DNA from: Azoarcus sp. KH32C
GTDB lineage: Bacteria > Pseudomonadota > Gammaproteobacteria > Burkholderiales > Rhodocyclaceae
NCBI RefSeq assembly: GCF_000349945.1
Contig: NC_020516.1
Span: forward strand, 3,658,001 to 3,722,000
Reading direction: 5' to 3'
DNA length: 64,000 nt
The notes below the pieces were generated by a model. It was not told the origin of the DNA, ran no database searches, and was given only the letters and a program-made list of their open reading frames with translations. The translations under genes and the position numbers were made by a program. Below are positions 30,582-37,848 of the stretch, piece after piece. Within the stretch, counting starts at the first letter, position 1, and every line of letters begins with the position of its first letter.

Positions 30582-30613
30582 GACGGCCGTCCCGATTCGC
30601 GGACGGCCGTTTT
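30582..30613 (+). terminator. Rho-independent terminator after the E1-E2 operon
   Basis: GACGGCCGTCC (30582-30592) pairs with GGACGGCCGT (30601-30610) across an eight-base loop, followed by TTT to 30613. It lies 17 bases after the E2 stop. The stem is GC-rich and long; this is the clearest terminator in the window. Confidence 0.8.
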
Positions 30614-30731
30614 GCATCCGGCGAGCGGACGGCTTTCTGGCGTCCGGCGACGCATGGGGAAGACTGTCCGGGCGAAACTGCTGCGGAACGACGACGGACG
30701 CCCTTCGTGGCGGGTCCGCCCGATGCGCTGG

Positions 30732-31640
30732 TCAGCGCCCCAAAGCCTCGAGCCTTTCGCCGAGCACGTTAGCATAATCTGGATATTCGTGGATGTCGTC
30801 GTGCGTCGCGCCGTCGATTACCAGCAGCTGCGCCGGGGAGCGTATAAGGGAGCGCAAGCGCTCCGCGTGTGCGAGCGGCGTGAGCGTGTCGCGCGTGCCG
30901 TGGATCAGCAACACAGGACTCCTGACATCGCCGATCAGCGCGTCGCTGCGTAACGGATATTTCAGCAGCCAGGTCGGCGCGAGCGGCTCGTGCAACCGCG
31001 CGAGATCGAGAAGGCTCGTAAACGGCGTCACCAGCACCAGCAGCGCCGGATTCACGTCACGCGCGAGCCGTGTCGCGAGCGCAGTTCCCAACGAGCGGCC
31101 GAGGATCACGACCGGTTTGCCGGCATAGGCCGGCGCAATGCGATCCCATGCGGCACGCACGTCTGCGTGTAGTTGCGCCTCGCTCGTGATCGTCCCGCGG
31201 CTCTTGCCGAAGCCCCGGTAATCGATCATGAAGAGGTCGTAATTGATACGGCGGTAGAAATCAATGTGCGTCGTCCAGGTCGCCAGATTGCCGCTGTTGC
31301 CGTGCAGATAGAACACCAGCCCTCGCGGCGCAGGCTGGCGGAAATGGAGTGCATCGATCTCGCCGCCCGGCACGGCGATCCGTACTTCGTCGACGCGCTG
31401 TTCGCGCGGATCGAACGCGAAGCGGAAATCCGCAGGCAGCGGCTCCGGATGAAAGATCAAGCTTTCCTGACCGACATAGAAGTATGCGAGCAAGGCACCG
31501 TGGGCAATGCCAATCGCCGCCAGCACGCCGAGCGCGCGGCGGCGGGTCAGGATGCGCGGACGAGACGCCGCCGGCAGAGGCGATCTGCCGGTAGCTAAGG
31601 CCCCTGCGGGCGCAGCTGGATCGTCGCGCGGCTCAGGCAC
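30732..31640 (-). CDS. Membrane-anchored alpha/beta hydrolase (BEM46-like)
   Basis: A ~302-residue hydrolase with an N-terminal membrane anchor (about 37-56, GVLAAIGIAHGALLAYFYVG). The alpha/beta-fold signatures are GLVFYLHGNSGNL, DYRGFGKSRG and the nucleophile elbow GRSLG with Ser near 183. Acid HGTRDT and His in ATHDDIH near 284 complete the triad. The start is uncertain: GTG at 31640 or TTG at 31643, both overlapping the end of the small gene upstream by 8-11 bases, with only a weak ribosome site. The substrate is unknown. BEM46-type hydrolases act on esters or thioesters, but nothing here fixes that. Confidence 0.82.
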   Translation of the reverse strand: MPEPRDDPAAPAGALATGRSPLPAASRPRILTRRRALGVLAAIGIAHGALLAYFYVGQESLIFHPEPLPADFRFAFDPREQRVDEVRIAVPGGEIDALHFRQPAPRGLVFYLHGNSGNLATWTTHIDFYRRINYDLFMIDYRGFGKSRGTITSEAQLHADVRAAWDRIAPAYAGKPVVILGRSLGTALATRLARDVNPALLVLVTPFTSLLDLARLHEPLAPTWLLKYPLRSDALIGDVRSPVLLIHGTRDTLTPLAHAERLRSLIRSPAQLLVIDGATHDDIHEYPDYANVLGERLEALGR

Positions 31641-31836
31641 CAAAACTCAGCGCCTTTGCAGGCTCCGCCTGCGCCAGCACATCGGACAGTGCTGTCCAGT
31701 GCATCGTCTCGTCCGCCGCAAGCCGCGCCGCAAACACGAGCACCTCGGCCTGGTTCTTCAGTGTGTCGGCCTTGAGCGCCTTTGCAGGCAGCTGGAGGAC
31801 CAAACGGAGGGCGAAGAGGTCGTCAGAGATTTTCAT
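31633..31836 (-). CDS. Small helical protein of unknown function (67 aa)
   Basis: The ATG at 31836 (MKISDDLFALRLVLQLPAKALK) is preceded by GGAG; the longer open frame upstream lacks a site. The product is Leu/Ala-rich with a helical pattern and no signal peptide or membrane segment. It overlaps the hydrolase start by a few bases, suggesting co-translation. I recognise no family. Confidence 0.5.
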   Translation of the reverse strand: MKISDDLFALRLVLQLPAKALKADTLKNQAEVLVFAARLAADETMHWTALSDVLAQAEPAKALSFGA

Positions 31837-32113
31837 GGCTGGGCTCCAATTATCGCGCAGCAGTGAATTCTCACAACTATGCCATTGCGCTAACATGTCA
31901 TCGTATTGCGCGACTGCGCACGACCTGAAAGTCCACAACCGAGGGGCTCAATGCGATGCCACGGACCGACTTCCCGCTCGAAAAAAACGACGACACGCGC
32001 CCCCACATGCGAATTCCTCAGGCGCCCTCCTCGACCTTGTCCCGTGTCGGCGGCAATTCCGTCTTGGCACCCCATGCGAAAGTAATCAACTTCTGATGCT
32101 GCACTTTTCTCCT

Positions 32114-32587
32114 ATGGAAGACCGACCGACGTCCATCCCCTCTTCAGAAAGTGTCCGGCAAGCCGCGGAGGACGCGTTTGCCTCCGGGCTCTATTGCGCC
32201 GAGAGCGTGCTGTCCGCATTGGCAGCCGCCCAAGGCGTGAAGTCCGAACTCCTGCCCAAGGTCGCGACGGCGTTTTGCAGTGGCATGGCCCGTAGTTGCG
32301 GCCCGTGCGGAGCGCTCACCGGCGCGCTGATGGGAGTCGGTCTTGCGTTGGGCCGTGACGACAGCTCGAAATCGGTCCAATCCGCTTACGCCGTGACACA
32401 GGAGCTCATCCGGGCCTTCGAGCATGAGTTCGGCGCCCGGAACTGCGACGAACTGCTCGGCTGCGACCTCGGGACGGCCGAAGGCCAGACGAAATTCAAG
32501 GACGAACGGCTGTACGAGCGCTGCCGCCTTTATACGGGGCGAACAGCCGAAATGGCGGCACAGTTGCTCGCTCCCGCACTCTCGTGA
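32114..32587 (+). CDS. C_GCAxxG_C_C family protein (putative redox protein)
   Basis: A ~157-residue protein with the family's Cys pattern: YCAESVL near 24, then VATAFCSGMARSCGPCGALTGALMGVGLALG, and later ARNCDELLGCDL and YERCRLY. The family is thought to be redox- or metal-linked, but its function is not established. The start is uncertain: ATG at 32114 is used, an in-frame ATG at 32096 is equally possible, and neither has a good Shine-Dalgarno. It converges with the VOC gene eight bases on. Confidence 0.8.
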   Translation: MEDRPTSIPSSESVRQAAEDAFASGLYCAESVLSALAAAQGVKSELLPKVATAFCSGMARSCGPCGALTGALMGVGLALGRDDSSKSVQSAYAVTQELIRAFEHEFGARNCDELLGCDLGTAEGQTKFKDERLYERCRLYTGRTAEMAAQLLAPALS

Positions 32588-32595
32588 TCCAGCAA

Positions 32596-33009
32596 TCACG
32601 CCGCGGCCATCACCATCCAAGACACGCCGAACTTGTCGGCGACCATGCCGAAGCTGGGCGACCAGAAGGTCTTCGTGAGCGGCATCTGGACTTGACCGCC
32701 CTGGCTTAGCTCGGCGAAGACGCGTTCGGCCTCGGCGGCACTCGCGACCGCGGCAGCGAGCGAGAAGCCCTGGAAAGCTGGCTGACCGGTGCAGCGGCCG
32801 TCGGAGGCCATGACTTCCGTGTCACCAATGCGCAGGTTGGCGTGCATGATCTTGTCCTCGGTACCCGGCGGCATCGTGCCGGGCGGAGGCGGTTCAGGGC
32901 TTTCGCGGTTGCGCATCATCATCGTGACCTCCGCACCGAGCACCTTGCGGTAGAACTCGAGCGCCTCTTCGCAGCGACCGTCGAAGAACAGGTAGGGCTG
33001 GACTTTCAT
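32596..33009 (-). CDS. VOC family protein (PhnB/YjdN-like)
   Basis: A 137-residue vicinal-oxygen-chelate fold protein of the PhnB/YjdN type. It begins MKVQPYLFFDGRCEEALEFYRKVLG and has IMHANLRIGDTEVMASD, MPLTKTFWSPSFGMVADKFGVSWMV, the usual signatures. GAGAGAGGAG precedes the ATG. Members are small cytoplasmic proteins often annotated as glyoxalase-like, but biochemical roles are rarely known. It is a single gene with a promoter upstream in 33010-33204. Confidence 0.85.
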   Translation of the reverse strand: MKVQPYLFFDGRCEEALEFYRKVLGAEVTMMMRNRESPEPPPPGTMPPGTEDKIMHANLRIGDTEVMASDGRCTGQPAFQGFSLAAAVASAAEAERVFAELSQGGQVQMPLTKTFWSPSFGMVADKFGVSWMVMAAA

Positions 33010-33120
33010 GGTTCGACTCCTCTCTCTGTGGGCGGGCGACCGGAAGCCGGTTTGCCGCGTGAGCTACCGTTATAGCAGCGGCAACGATGAGCTAAGCCAC
33101 GCATCCGCAGGTCCAAAGAA

Positions 33121-33161
33121 TTCTTACCACCTCGTGTAAGAAATCGCCGCCCTCCTCCGAC
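33121..33161 (+). promoter_or_regulatory. Inverted repeat and possible ECF-type promoter before the cytochrome b gene
   Basis: TTCTTAC (33121-33127) and GTAAGAA (33136-33142) form an inverted repeat. TGTAAG (33135-33140) and CGAC (33158-33161) are 17 bases apart, a spacing and base choice like ECF-sigma promoters. No sigma-factor gene lies nearby, so this is a weak inference. Confidence 0.35.
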
Positions 33162-33210
33162 CAAATCACCAGGAAGCCACTTTGCGGGCTGTTGAGAAGG
33201 AGGGATGGAC

Positions 33211-33915
33211 ATGGAAAACGCGCGAAGTCGTGCAAGCCCTGTCCCGCCAGGTTTGCGCTTGAACGGGACGTCCGCCGAGGAGCCAACCGTGAACGCTGAA
33301 CAGCAATCGAAATGGGTGCGGGTTCATCCGCTGGTGGTGCGCATCACGCACTGGATCAACGCCATCGCGATACTCGTGATGGTGACGAGCGGATGGCGCA
33401 TCTACGACGCCTCGCCGATCTTTCCCTTCCGCATTCCGTCAGGCATCACGCTCGGAGGCTGGCTGGGCGGGGCGCTGCAATGGCACTTTGCGGGGATGTG
33501 GCTGCTGGCGATCAACGGGCTCGTGTATCTCGCCTACGGCATCTTCTCGGGCCACTTCCATCGGAAGTTCTGGCCGATCTCGCCCGCTGCGGTAATCGCC
33601 GACGTGCTGGCGGCGCTGCGCGGCAAGCTGTCTCACGACGACCTTTCCGTCTACAACGCGGCCCAGCGTGCCGCATATGCGACGCTGATCATCGCGATCG
33701 TCGTGCTCGTGCTGTCGGGCCTCGCAATCTGGAAGCCCGTTCAGCTGCAGAGCCTGGCTGCGCTGATGGGCGGCTATGAGGGGGCGCGCATCGTGCATTT
33801 CGCCGCGATGGCGCTCACCGTCCTCGTCGTCATCGTGCATGTCGTGATGGTGGCGTTGGTGCCGCGCACCTTGCACGCGATGATCACCGGAAACGTTCGG
33901 AGGGTCCGCACATGA
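33211..33915 (+). CDS. Cytochrome b561/Ni-hydrogenase-type membrane subunit
   Basis: A ~234-residue b-type cytochrome with four or five membrane helices (about 48-63, 92-110, 155-175, 195-220). Haem-ligand histidines are plausible in RITHWINAIAILVMV, WHFAGMWLLAINGL and IVHVVMVAL. It resembles the PF01292 family that passes quinol electrons to periplasmic partners. The ATG at 33211 is seven bases after AAGGAGG; ATG 33205 is too close to it, and GTG 33289 is an alternative with GGAG. It overlaps the molybdopterin gene by four bases (ATGA), so the two proteins probably form one electron-transfer unit. Confidence 0.85.
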   Translation: MENARSRASPVPPGLRLNGTSAEEPTVNAEQQSKWVRVHPLVVRITHWINAIAILVMVTSGWRIYDASPIFPFRIPSGITLGGWLGGALQWHFAGMWLLAINGLVYLAYGIFSGHFHRKFWPISPAAVIADVLAALRGKLSHDDLSVYNAAQRAAYATLIIAIVVLVLSGLAIWKPVQLQSLAALMGGYEGARIVHFAAMALTVLVVIVHVVMVALVPRTLHAMITGNVRRVRT

Positions 33916-34673
33916 AACCGCGCAACGCCCTGGGCCAGGCGCTGGCCGCCATCCCCAAACGCGAGATCGAGAGCATCGAACGCCGTCTCTTCCTGCGCCA
34001 CGGCCTGTCGCTGGGTGCGCTGGCGATGCTCACCGGCTGCAATATCACCGACCAGGAAAGCGTCGAGCAGGCGCTGATGGCGATGTCGCGCTGGAACGAC
34101 CGCGTGCAGGGCTGGCTTTTTGACCCGACGCGACTCGCGCCGGAATACCCGGAGTCGGCGATCACCGTGCCCTTCCCGTTCAACGCTTACTACGGCGAGG
34201 ACGAGGCGCCCGAGGTCGATGGCGAGGACTACCGGCTGGAGCTCGGCGGTCTGATCCGCGAGCGCAAGCCGTGGAGCCTGCCCGAGCTGTACGCGCTGCC
34301 GCAGGTATCGCAGGTCACGCGCCACATATGCGTCGAAGGCTGGAGCGCGATCGGCAAGTGGAGCGGCACGCCCTTCCGCAGCTTCCTCGAACGGGTCGGC
34401 GCCGACACCACGGCGAAGTTCGTCGGCTTCAAGTGCGACGACGACTACTACTCGAGCATCGACATGCCGACGGCACTGCATCCGCAGACAATCCTCGCCT
34501 TCCGCTATGCCGACCAGATCCTGCCGAAAAAGTACGGTTTCCCGATGAAGCTGCGGGTACCGACCAAGCTCGGCTTCAAGAACCCGAAACACATCCGGGC
34601 GATCTTCGTCACCAACGAATACCCGGGTGGCTATTGGGAGGACCAGGGCTATAACTGGTTCAGTGGGTCCTGA
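33912..34673 (+). CDS. Tat-exported molybdopterin oxidoreductase (sulfite-oxidase/MsrP type)
   Basis: A 253-residue single-domain sulfite-oxidase-fold protein. The twin-Arg signal RRLFLRHGLSLGALAML runs into LTGC, so the mature protein may be a Tat-exported lipoprotein anchored in the periplasm. The Mo-ligand Cys is in RHICVEGWSAIGKWSG (about 141), the equivalent of the MsrP CVEAW motif. Later conserved parts are GFKCDDDYYSSIDMPTAL and PTKLGFKNPKHI. It lacks the dimerisation domain of true sulfite oxidases. The upstream cytochrome b supplies electrons, so it is probably a reductase, for example of protein methionine sulfoxide; the substrate is not known. Confidence 0.88.
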   Translation: MKPRNALGQALAAIPKREIESIERRLFLRHGLSLGALAMLTGCNITDQESVEQALMAMSRWNDRVQGWLFDPTRLAPEYPESAITVPFPFNAYYGEDEAPEVDGEDYRLELGGLIRERKPWSLPELYALPQVSQVTRHICVEGWSAIGKWSGTPFRSFLERVGADTTAKFVGFKCDDDYYSSIDMPTALHPQTILAFRYADQILPKKYGFPMKLRVPTKLGFKNPKHIRAIFVTNEYPGGYWEDQGYNWFSGS

Positions 34674-34709
34674 GCACTTTACAATCCAACCGCCAATCCG
34701 GAGACGACC

Positions 34710-34982
34710 ATGAAAAAAATCATCACCACCACCATCGCCGCGCTCATGTGCCTCGGGCTCTCCAGCGCCTACGCCGCCGATGAAATGATGAAGAAGGACG
34801 ACATGTCCAAGGACGGCGCGATGATGAAGCGCGACGACATGGCGAAGGATGCGATGAAGAAGCCCGCCAAGAAGACCATGGCGAAGAAGGATGAGATGAA
34901 GAAGGATGGCATGGGCAAGGATCAAATGATGAAGGACGAAATGAAGAAGGACGCAATGGGCAAGGACCAGATGTCGAAGTAA
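34710..34982 (+). CDS. Secreted MXKDX-repeat protein
   Basis: A 90-residue protein with a signal peptide (MKKIITTTIAALMCLGLSSA, cleavage after YAA near 22). The mature part is almost wholly short Met/Lys/Asp repeats such as MKKDDMSKD, MAKDAMKK and MGKDQMMKDEM, the pattern of the 'pentapeptide MXKDX repeat' family. GGAGACG precedes the ATG. It follows the molybdopterin reductase gene by 36 bases. The high Met content beside a possible methionine-sulfoxide reductase is suggestive: it could be a periplasmic Met sink or a copper-binding protein. That is inference. Confidence 0.85.
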   Translation: MKKIITTTIAALMCLGLSSAYAADEMMKKDDMSKDGAMMKRDDMAKDAMKKPAKKTMAKKDEMKKDGMGKDQMMKDEMKKDAMGKDQMSK

Positions 34983-34988
34983 GCGGGT

Positions 34989-35015
34989 GGCCGGCGCGCC
35001 CTCCGCGCGCCGGCC
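34989..35015. repeat. All-GC perfect stem-loop between the two Met/Lys-rich genes
   Basis: GGCCGGCGCGC (34989-34999) pairs perfectly with GCGCGCCGGCC (35005-35015) around a five-base loop. No T-run follows. It could be a factor-dependent terminator or an mRNA-stability or attenuation element favouring the upstream gene. Confidence 0.55.
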
Positions 35016-35036
35016 CGACCACCTCCGGAACGGAAG

Positions 35037-35309
35037 ATGATGCGCGCGCGAACATCCGCCCTGATCGTCGCCCTCCTCGTGGCATGTCAGACCGGCATCG
35101 TCCATGCGGGAGACCTGTCTCCAGCCGAACCGGTGCATGAGCTCAGGAAGAAGAAAATGAAGACGGATGAGCCGATGGAAACCGGCATGATGAAGAAGGG
35201 CATGACGAAAGGCGACGTCAAGAAGGCCGCCGACGAGAAAGCCCGCGAACTGCAGCCGATGATGGAGCAGGAAGAGAAGACGATGCCGGCCGGCCCCGAG
35301 AAGCGGTAG
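35037..35309 (+). CDS. Small secreted Met/Lys/Glu-rich protein
   Basis: A 90-residue protein with a signal peptide (ARTSALIVALLVACQTGIVHAG, cleavage near 25). The mature part is charged, with KKKMKTDEPMETGMMKKGM and ELQPMMEQEEKTMP. It resembles the preceding MXKDX protein in composition but lacks regular repeats. ATG 35037 or 35040 may be used (CGGAAG upstream). It lies between the MXKDX gene and the patatin gene on the same strand and may be a diverged paralogue of the former. Function unknown. Confidence 0.7.
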   Translation: MMRARTSALIVALLVACQTGIVHAGDLSPAEPVHELRKKKMKTDEPMETGMMKKGMTKGDVKKAADEKARELQPMMEQEEKTMPAGPEKR

Positions 35310-35346
35310 GCGCCGCGCCTCGCGCACCTGCCGCCGGGAGGAAGCG

Positions 35347-36207
35347 ATGAACACGACCACCACGGAAAGAACGGCCTTCGTGCTCGCCGGCGGCGGCAGC
35401 TTCGGTTCGATCCAGGTCGGCATGCTGCGCGCACTCGTCGCGCACGGCGTCATGGCCGATCTGGTGGTGGGCACCTCGGTCGGCGCGATCAACGGCGCCT
35501 ATTTCGCCGGAGACCCGACCGCAACGGGCGTCGCGCGGCTCGAAGCGCTGTGGCGCCGTCTCAGGCGTCGCGACGTGTTCCCGCTCTCCCTGCCCCGGCT
35601 GGGCGCCTTCTTCTCGCGCTCCCCGGCGCTGGGCGATCCGAGCGGACTGCGACGCATCATCGAACGGGAACTGCCATACCGCGACCTCGAATCGGCGGCG
35701 ATCCCGATCCACATCTGCGCGGCCGAGTTGCTGAGCGGCGGCTCCGTGTGTCTATCGAGCGGACCCGCTGTCGACGCGATCCTCGCGAGCTCTGCCGTGC
35801 CGGCCGTGTTCCCGCCGGTGAGCATCGACGGCGTCATGCTCATCGACGGCGCGATCGCCAGCAACACGCCGATCACGATGGCGATCGAACTCGGCGCGAC
35901 GCGCCTGATCGTACTGCCGACAGGTTTCGCCTGCGCGCTTGAAACCCCGCCGACGAGCACCATCGCCAGCGCCTTGCACGCCCTCAACCTGCTGATCGCC
36001 CACCAGATGGTGCGCGACCTCGCCCATGTCGCCGGCCGCGCGAACGTCGTCACCGTACCGCCGCTATGCCCGCTCGCGGTCTCCCCCTACGATTTCTCGC
36101 GTGCTGACGAGCTCATCGAGCGCGCAGCGAAGACCACGACCGTTTGGCTCGAAAGCGGCGGGCTCGACGAACACGCGATCCCACACGCATTGCTGCCGCA
36201 CGATTGA
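35347..36207 (+). CDS. Patatin-like phospholipase
   Basis: A 286-residue patatin. The oxyanion hole is GGGSFGSIQVGML (about 15-27), the nucleophile Ser is in GTSVG (about 43-47), and the catalytic Asp is in DGA (about 166-168, LIDGAIASNTPI). GGGAGGAAG precedes the ATG. There is no signal peptide, so it is cytoplasmic or membrane-associated, hydrolysing acyl esters of lipids. It is the last gene of a plus-strand run from the cytochrome b gene. No toxin- or effector-type tag is seen. Confidence 0.9.
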   Translation: MNTTTTERTAFVLAGGGSFGSIQVGMLRALVAHGVMADLVVGTSVGAINGAYFAGDPTATGVARLEALWRRLRRRDVFPLSLPRLGAFFSRSPALGDPSGLRRIIERELPYRDLESAAIPIHICAAELLSGGSVCLSSGPAVDAILASSAVPAVFPPVSIDGVMLIDGAIASNTPITMAIELGATRLIVLPTGFACALETPPTSTIASALHALNLLIAHQMVRDLAHVAGRANVVTVPPLCPLAVSPYDFSRADELIERAAKTTTVWLESGGLDEHAIPHALLPHD

Positions 36208-36291
36208 TTGATGGCGCCGTTCTCGCCACCGCGCGATGACCAGCGGCTGATCGCGTCTCACGCGCCGACGTCCAGAACCCCCTCAATCAAG

Positions 36292-36308
36292 TACAATTGC
36301 ATATTGTA
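36292..36308. repeat. Inverted repeat upstream of the toxin-antitoxin genes
   Basis: TACAAT (36292-36297) and ATTGTA (36303-36308) flank TGCAT in an AT-rich patch 80 bases before the toxin ATG. It may be part of the promoter or a second operator. Confidence 0.35.
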
Positions 36309-36361
36309 ATGAAAAATGAGTAGCCCAACAGGCACTTCCGGTGCGCGAACGGTCACTCAGA

Positions 36362-36379
36362 TGTAGCTTTTAAGCTACA
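36362..36379. promoter_or_regulatory. Palindromic operator of the toxin-antitoxin operon
   Basis: TGTAGCTT (36362-36369) and AAGCTACA (36372-36379) form a perfect 8-base inverted repeat around TT, nine bases before the toxin ATG. Type II antitoxins with a helix-turn-helix commonly bind such a palindrome to repress their own operon. Confidence 0.6.
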
Positions 36380-36388
36380 AACTCGACT

Positions 36389-36709
36389 ATGATTGAACTC
36401 CTGCGGTACCAGCGCGAAGACGGGCGAGAACCGTTTACAGAATGGCTTAGCGCGATACGTGACAAGACTGCTCAAGCTCGGATCCGCATTCGCCTCCGCC
36501 AGCTACAGGCCGGAAATTTCGGTGATTGCGAGCCGGTGGGCGAAGGCGTCATCGAACTTCGCATCCATGTAGGCGCCGGATACCGCGTGTATTGCAGCCG
36601 CCACGGCAAGGCTGTACTCCTGCTATGCGGCGGCGACAAGCATTCACAGGCCGCGGACATCAAGCAGGCCAGGAAGATGTGGGTGGAATGGAAACGGAGG
36701 CAGACATGA
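36389..36709 (+). CDS. HigB/RelE-like addiction-module toxin
   Basis: A 106-residue toxin of the phage-derived Gp49/HigB-like 'addiction module killer' group. Features are FTEWLSAIRDKTAQARIRIRLRQL, GNFGDCEPVGEGVIELRIHVGAGYRVYC and LLLCGGDKHSQAADIKQARKMW, matching the RelE-fold mRNA interferase layout. The toxin gene comes first and overlaps the antitoxin by four bases (ATGA), the HigBA order. Members cleave mRNA at the ribosome when the antitoxin is lost. Confidence 0.88.
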   Translation: MIELLRYQREDGREPFTEWLSAIRDKTAQARIRIRLRQLQAGNFGDCEPVGEGVIELRIHVGAGYRVYCSRHGKAVLLLCGGDKHSQAADIKQARKMWVEWKRRQT

Positions 36710-37035
36710 GCAAATTGAAAGGCGTCGTATCGCATCATGAAGCCGAACTCGCGGAGCTGCGTGCCGACCGTGAACTGGCCATCGAATATCTCAAGGCAGC
36801 CATGGAATCGCTCGACGATCCGGACAACCGCGCCGCAGGATTGCTGGCGCTGCGCACCGTCGCGGAGGCCTATGGAGGGCTGGGCGCGGTCGCCGAACAG
36901 GCGGGCATCAGCCGCGAATCGCTGTATCGTGCCCTCTCCCCAAAAGGGAACCCCACGCTCAGAACCCTGCTGGCCGTGCTGAAAACCGTAGGCCTGCGCC
37001 TGTCCGTCGAGCCGGAAAACCACGCGCACGCGTGA
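36706..37035 (+). CDS. HigA-like addiction-module antitoxin
   Basis: A 109-residue antitoxin with a helix-turn-helix (GGLGAVAEQAGISRESLYRAL, then PTLRTLLAVLKTVGLRLSVEP), typical of the 'probable addiction module antidote' family. GGAGG precedes the ATG at 36706, which lies in the last codons of the toxin. It is expected to neutralise the toxin and to bind the palindrome at 36362. The unknown HExxH gene starts 15 bases after its stop. Confidence 0.88.
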   Translation: MSKLKGVVSHHEAELAELRADRELAIEYLKAAMESLDDPDNRAAGLLALRTVAEAYGGLGAVAEQAGISRESLYRALSPKGNPTLRTLLAVLKTVGLRLSVEPENHAHA

Positions 37036-37050
37036 CCCGCACGACAAGCT

Positions 37051-37827
37051 ATGTTCCGCAAACTCCGCATCGCCATCCTGCTCATGATTCTCGCCACCGT
37101 CGGCCTCGAAGGCTGGCGGTCGACATCGCGGCTGACCTCGTGGGAGCAAACGGTCCACGTCGCGATCTACCCGATTGCGGGCGACGATTCGCCGAATACG
37201 GCGCGCTTTATCGCTGACCTGGAGCGCGAGCAGTTCGCGGACATCGGCGATTGGCTGCAGGAGCAGAGCCGGGAATACGGGCGGACGGTGCTGCAGCCGG
37301 TGTCGCTGCAGGTTGCACCGGCGGTGAATGAGCGGCCGCCGACGGCGCCACCCCGGGCCGGCATGATGGATGCGATCCTATGGAGCCTGAAGCTGCGCTG
37401 GTGGGCGTCGCAGCACGATGCGATCGGCGGGCCGAAGCCCGACGTTCGGCTCTTCGTGCTGTTCCATGACGCCGGACGAAATGCAGTGCTCCCGCATTCG
37501 ACCGGGCTCGAAAAGGGACGGATCGGCGTGATCCACGCCTTCGCCAACCGCCTGCAACGGCGGCAGAACGCCGTCGTGATCGCCCACGAATTGCTGCACA
37601 CCTTCGGCGCGACGGACAAGTACGACCTCGCCTCCTTGCAGCCGATCTTTCCGCAAGGCTATGCGGAACCGAACCGTGACCCGCGCCTGCCGCAACGCTT
37701 CGCGGAGATCATGGGAGGCCGTACGCCGATCGACGCAGGACACGCCGAGATGCCCGACGGCCTGGCCGATACCGTGATCGGCCAGGAGACGGCGCAGGAA
37801 ATCGGCCTGTTGCGACCGGCGCGCTGA
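37051..37827 (+). CDS. Membrane-anchored putative zinc metalloprotease (HExxH)
   Basis: A 258-residue protein with an N-terminal hydrophobic segment (about 6-19, signal or anchor). The Zn-binding motif HELLH is at about 179-183 in VIAHELLHTFGATDKYDL. The following Thr-Phe-Gly-Ala-Thr-Asp resembles gluzincin/metzincin-type extensions, but I cannot place the family. Other marks are RIGVIHAFANRLQRRQNAV and AEIMGGRTPIDAGHAEM. No Shine-Dalgarno is obvious. It follows the antitoxin by 15 bases on the same strand; a functional link is not shown. Confidence 0.65.
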   Translation: MFRKLRIAILLMILATVGLEGWRSTSRLTSWEQTVHVAIYPIAGDDSPNTARFIADLEREQFADIGDWLQEQSREYGRTVLQPVSLQVAPAVNERPPTAPPRAGMMDAILWSLKLRWWASQHDAIGGPKPDVRLFVLFHDAGRNAVLPHSTGLEKGRIGVIHAFANRLQRRQNAVVIAHELLHTFGATDKYDLASLQPIFPQGYAEPNRDPRLPQRFAEIMGGRTPIDAGHAEMPDGLADTVIGQETAQEIGLLRPAR

Positions 37828-37848
37828 AGCCGGCCGCAACATCCCGGG

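Noticed and set aside
33205..33210. ATG at 33205 as the start of the cytochrome b gene
   Set aside because: The Shine-Dalgarno AAGGAGG would lie almost against the start codon. ATG 33211 has the normal spacing.
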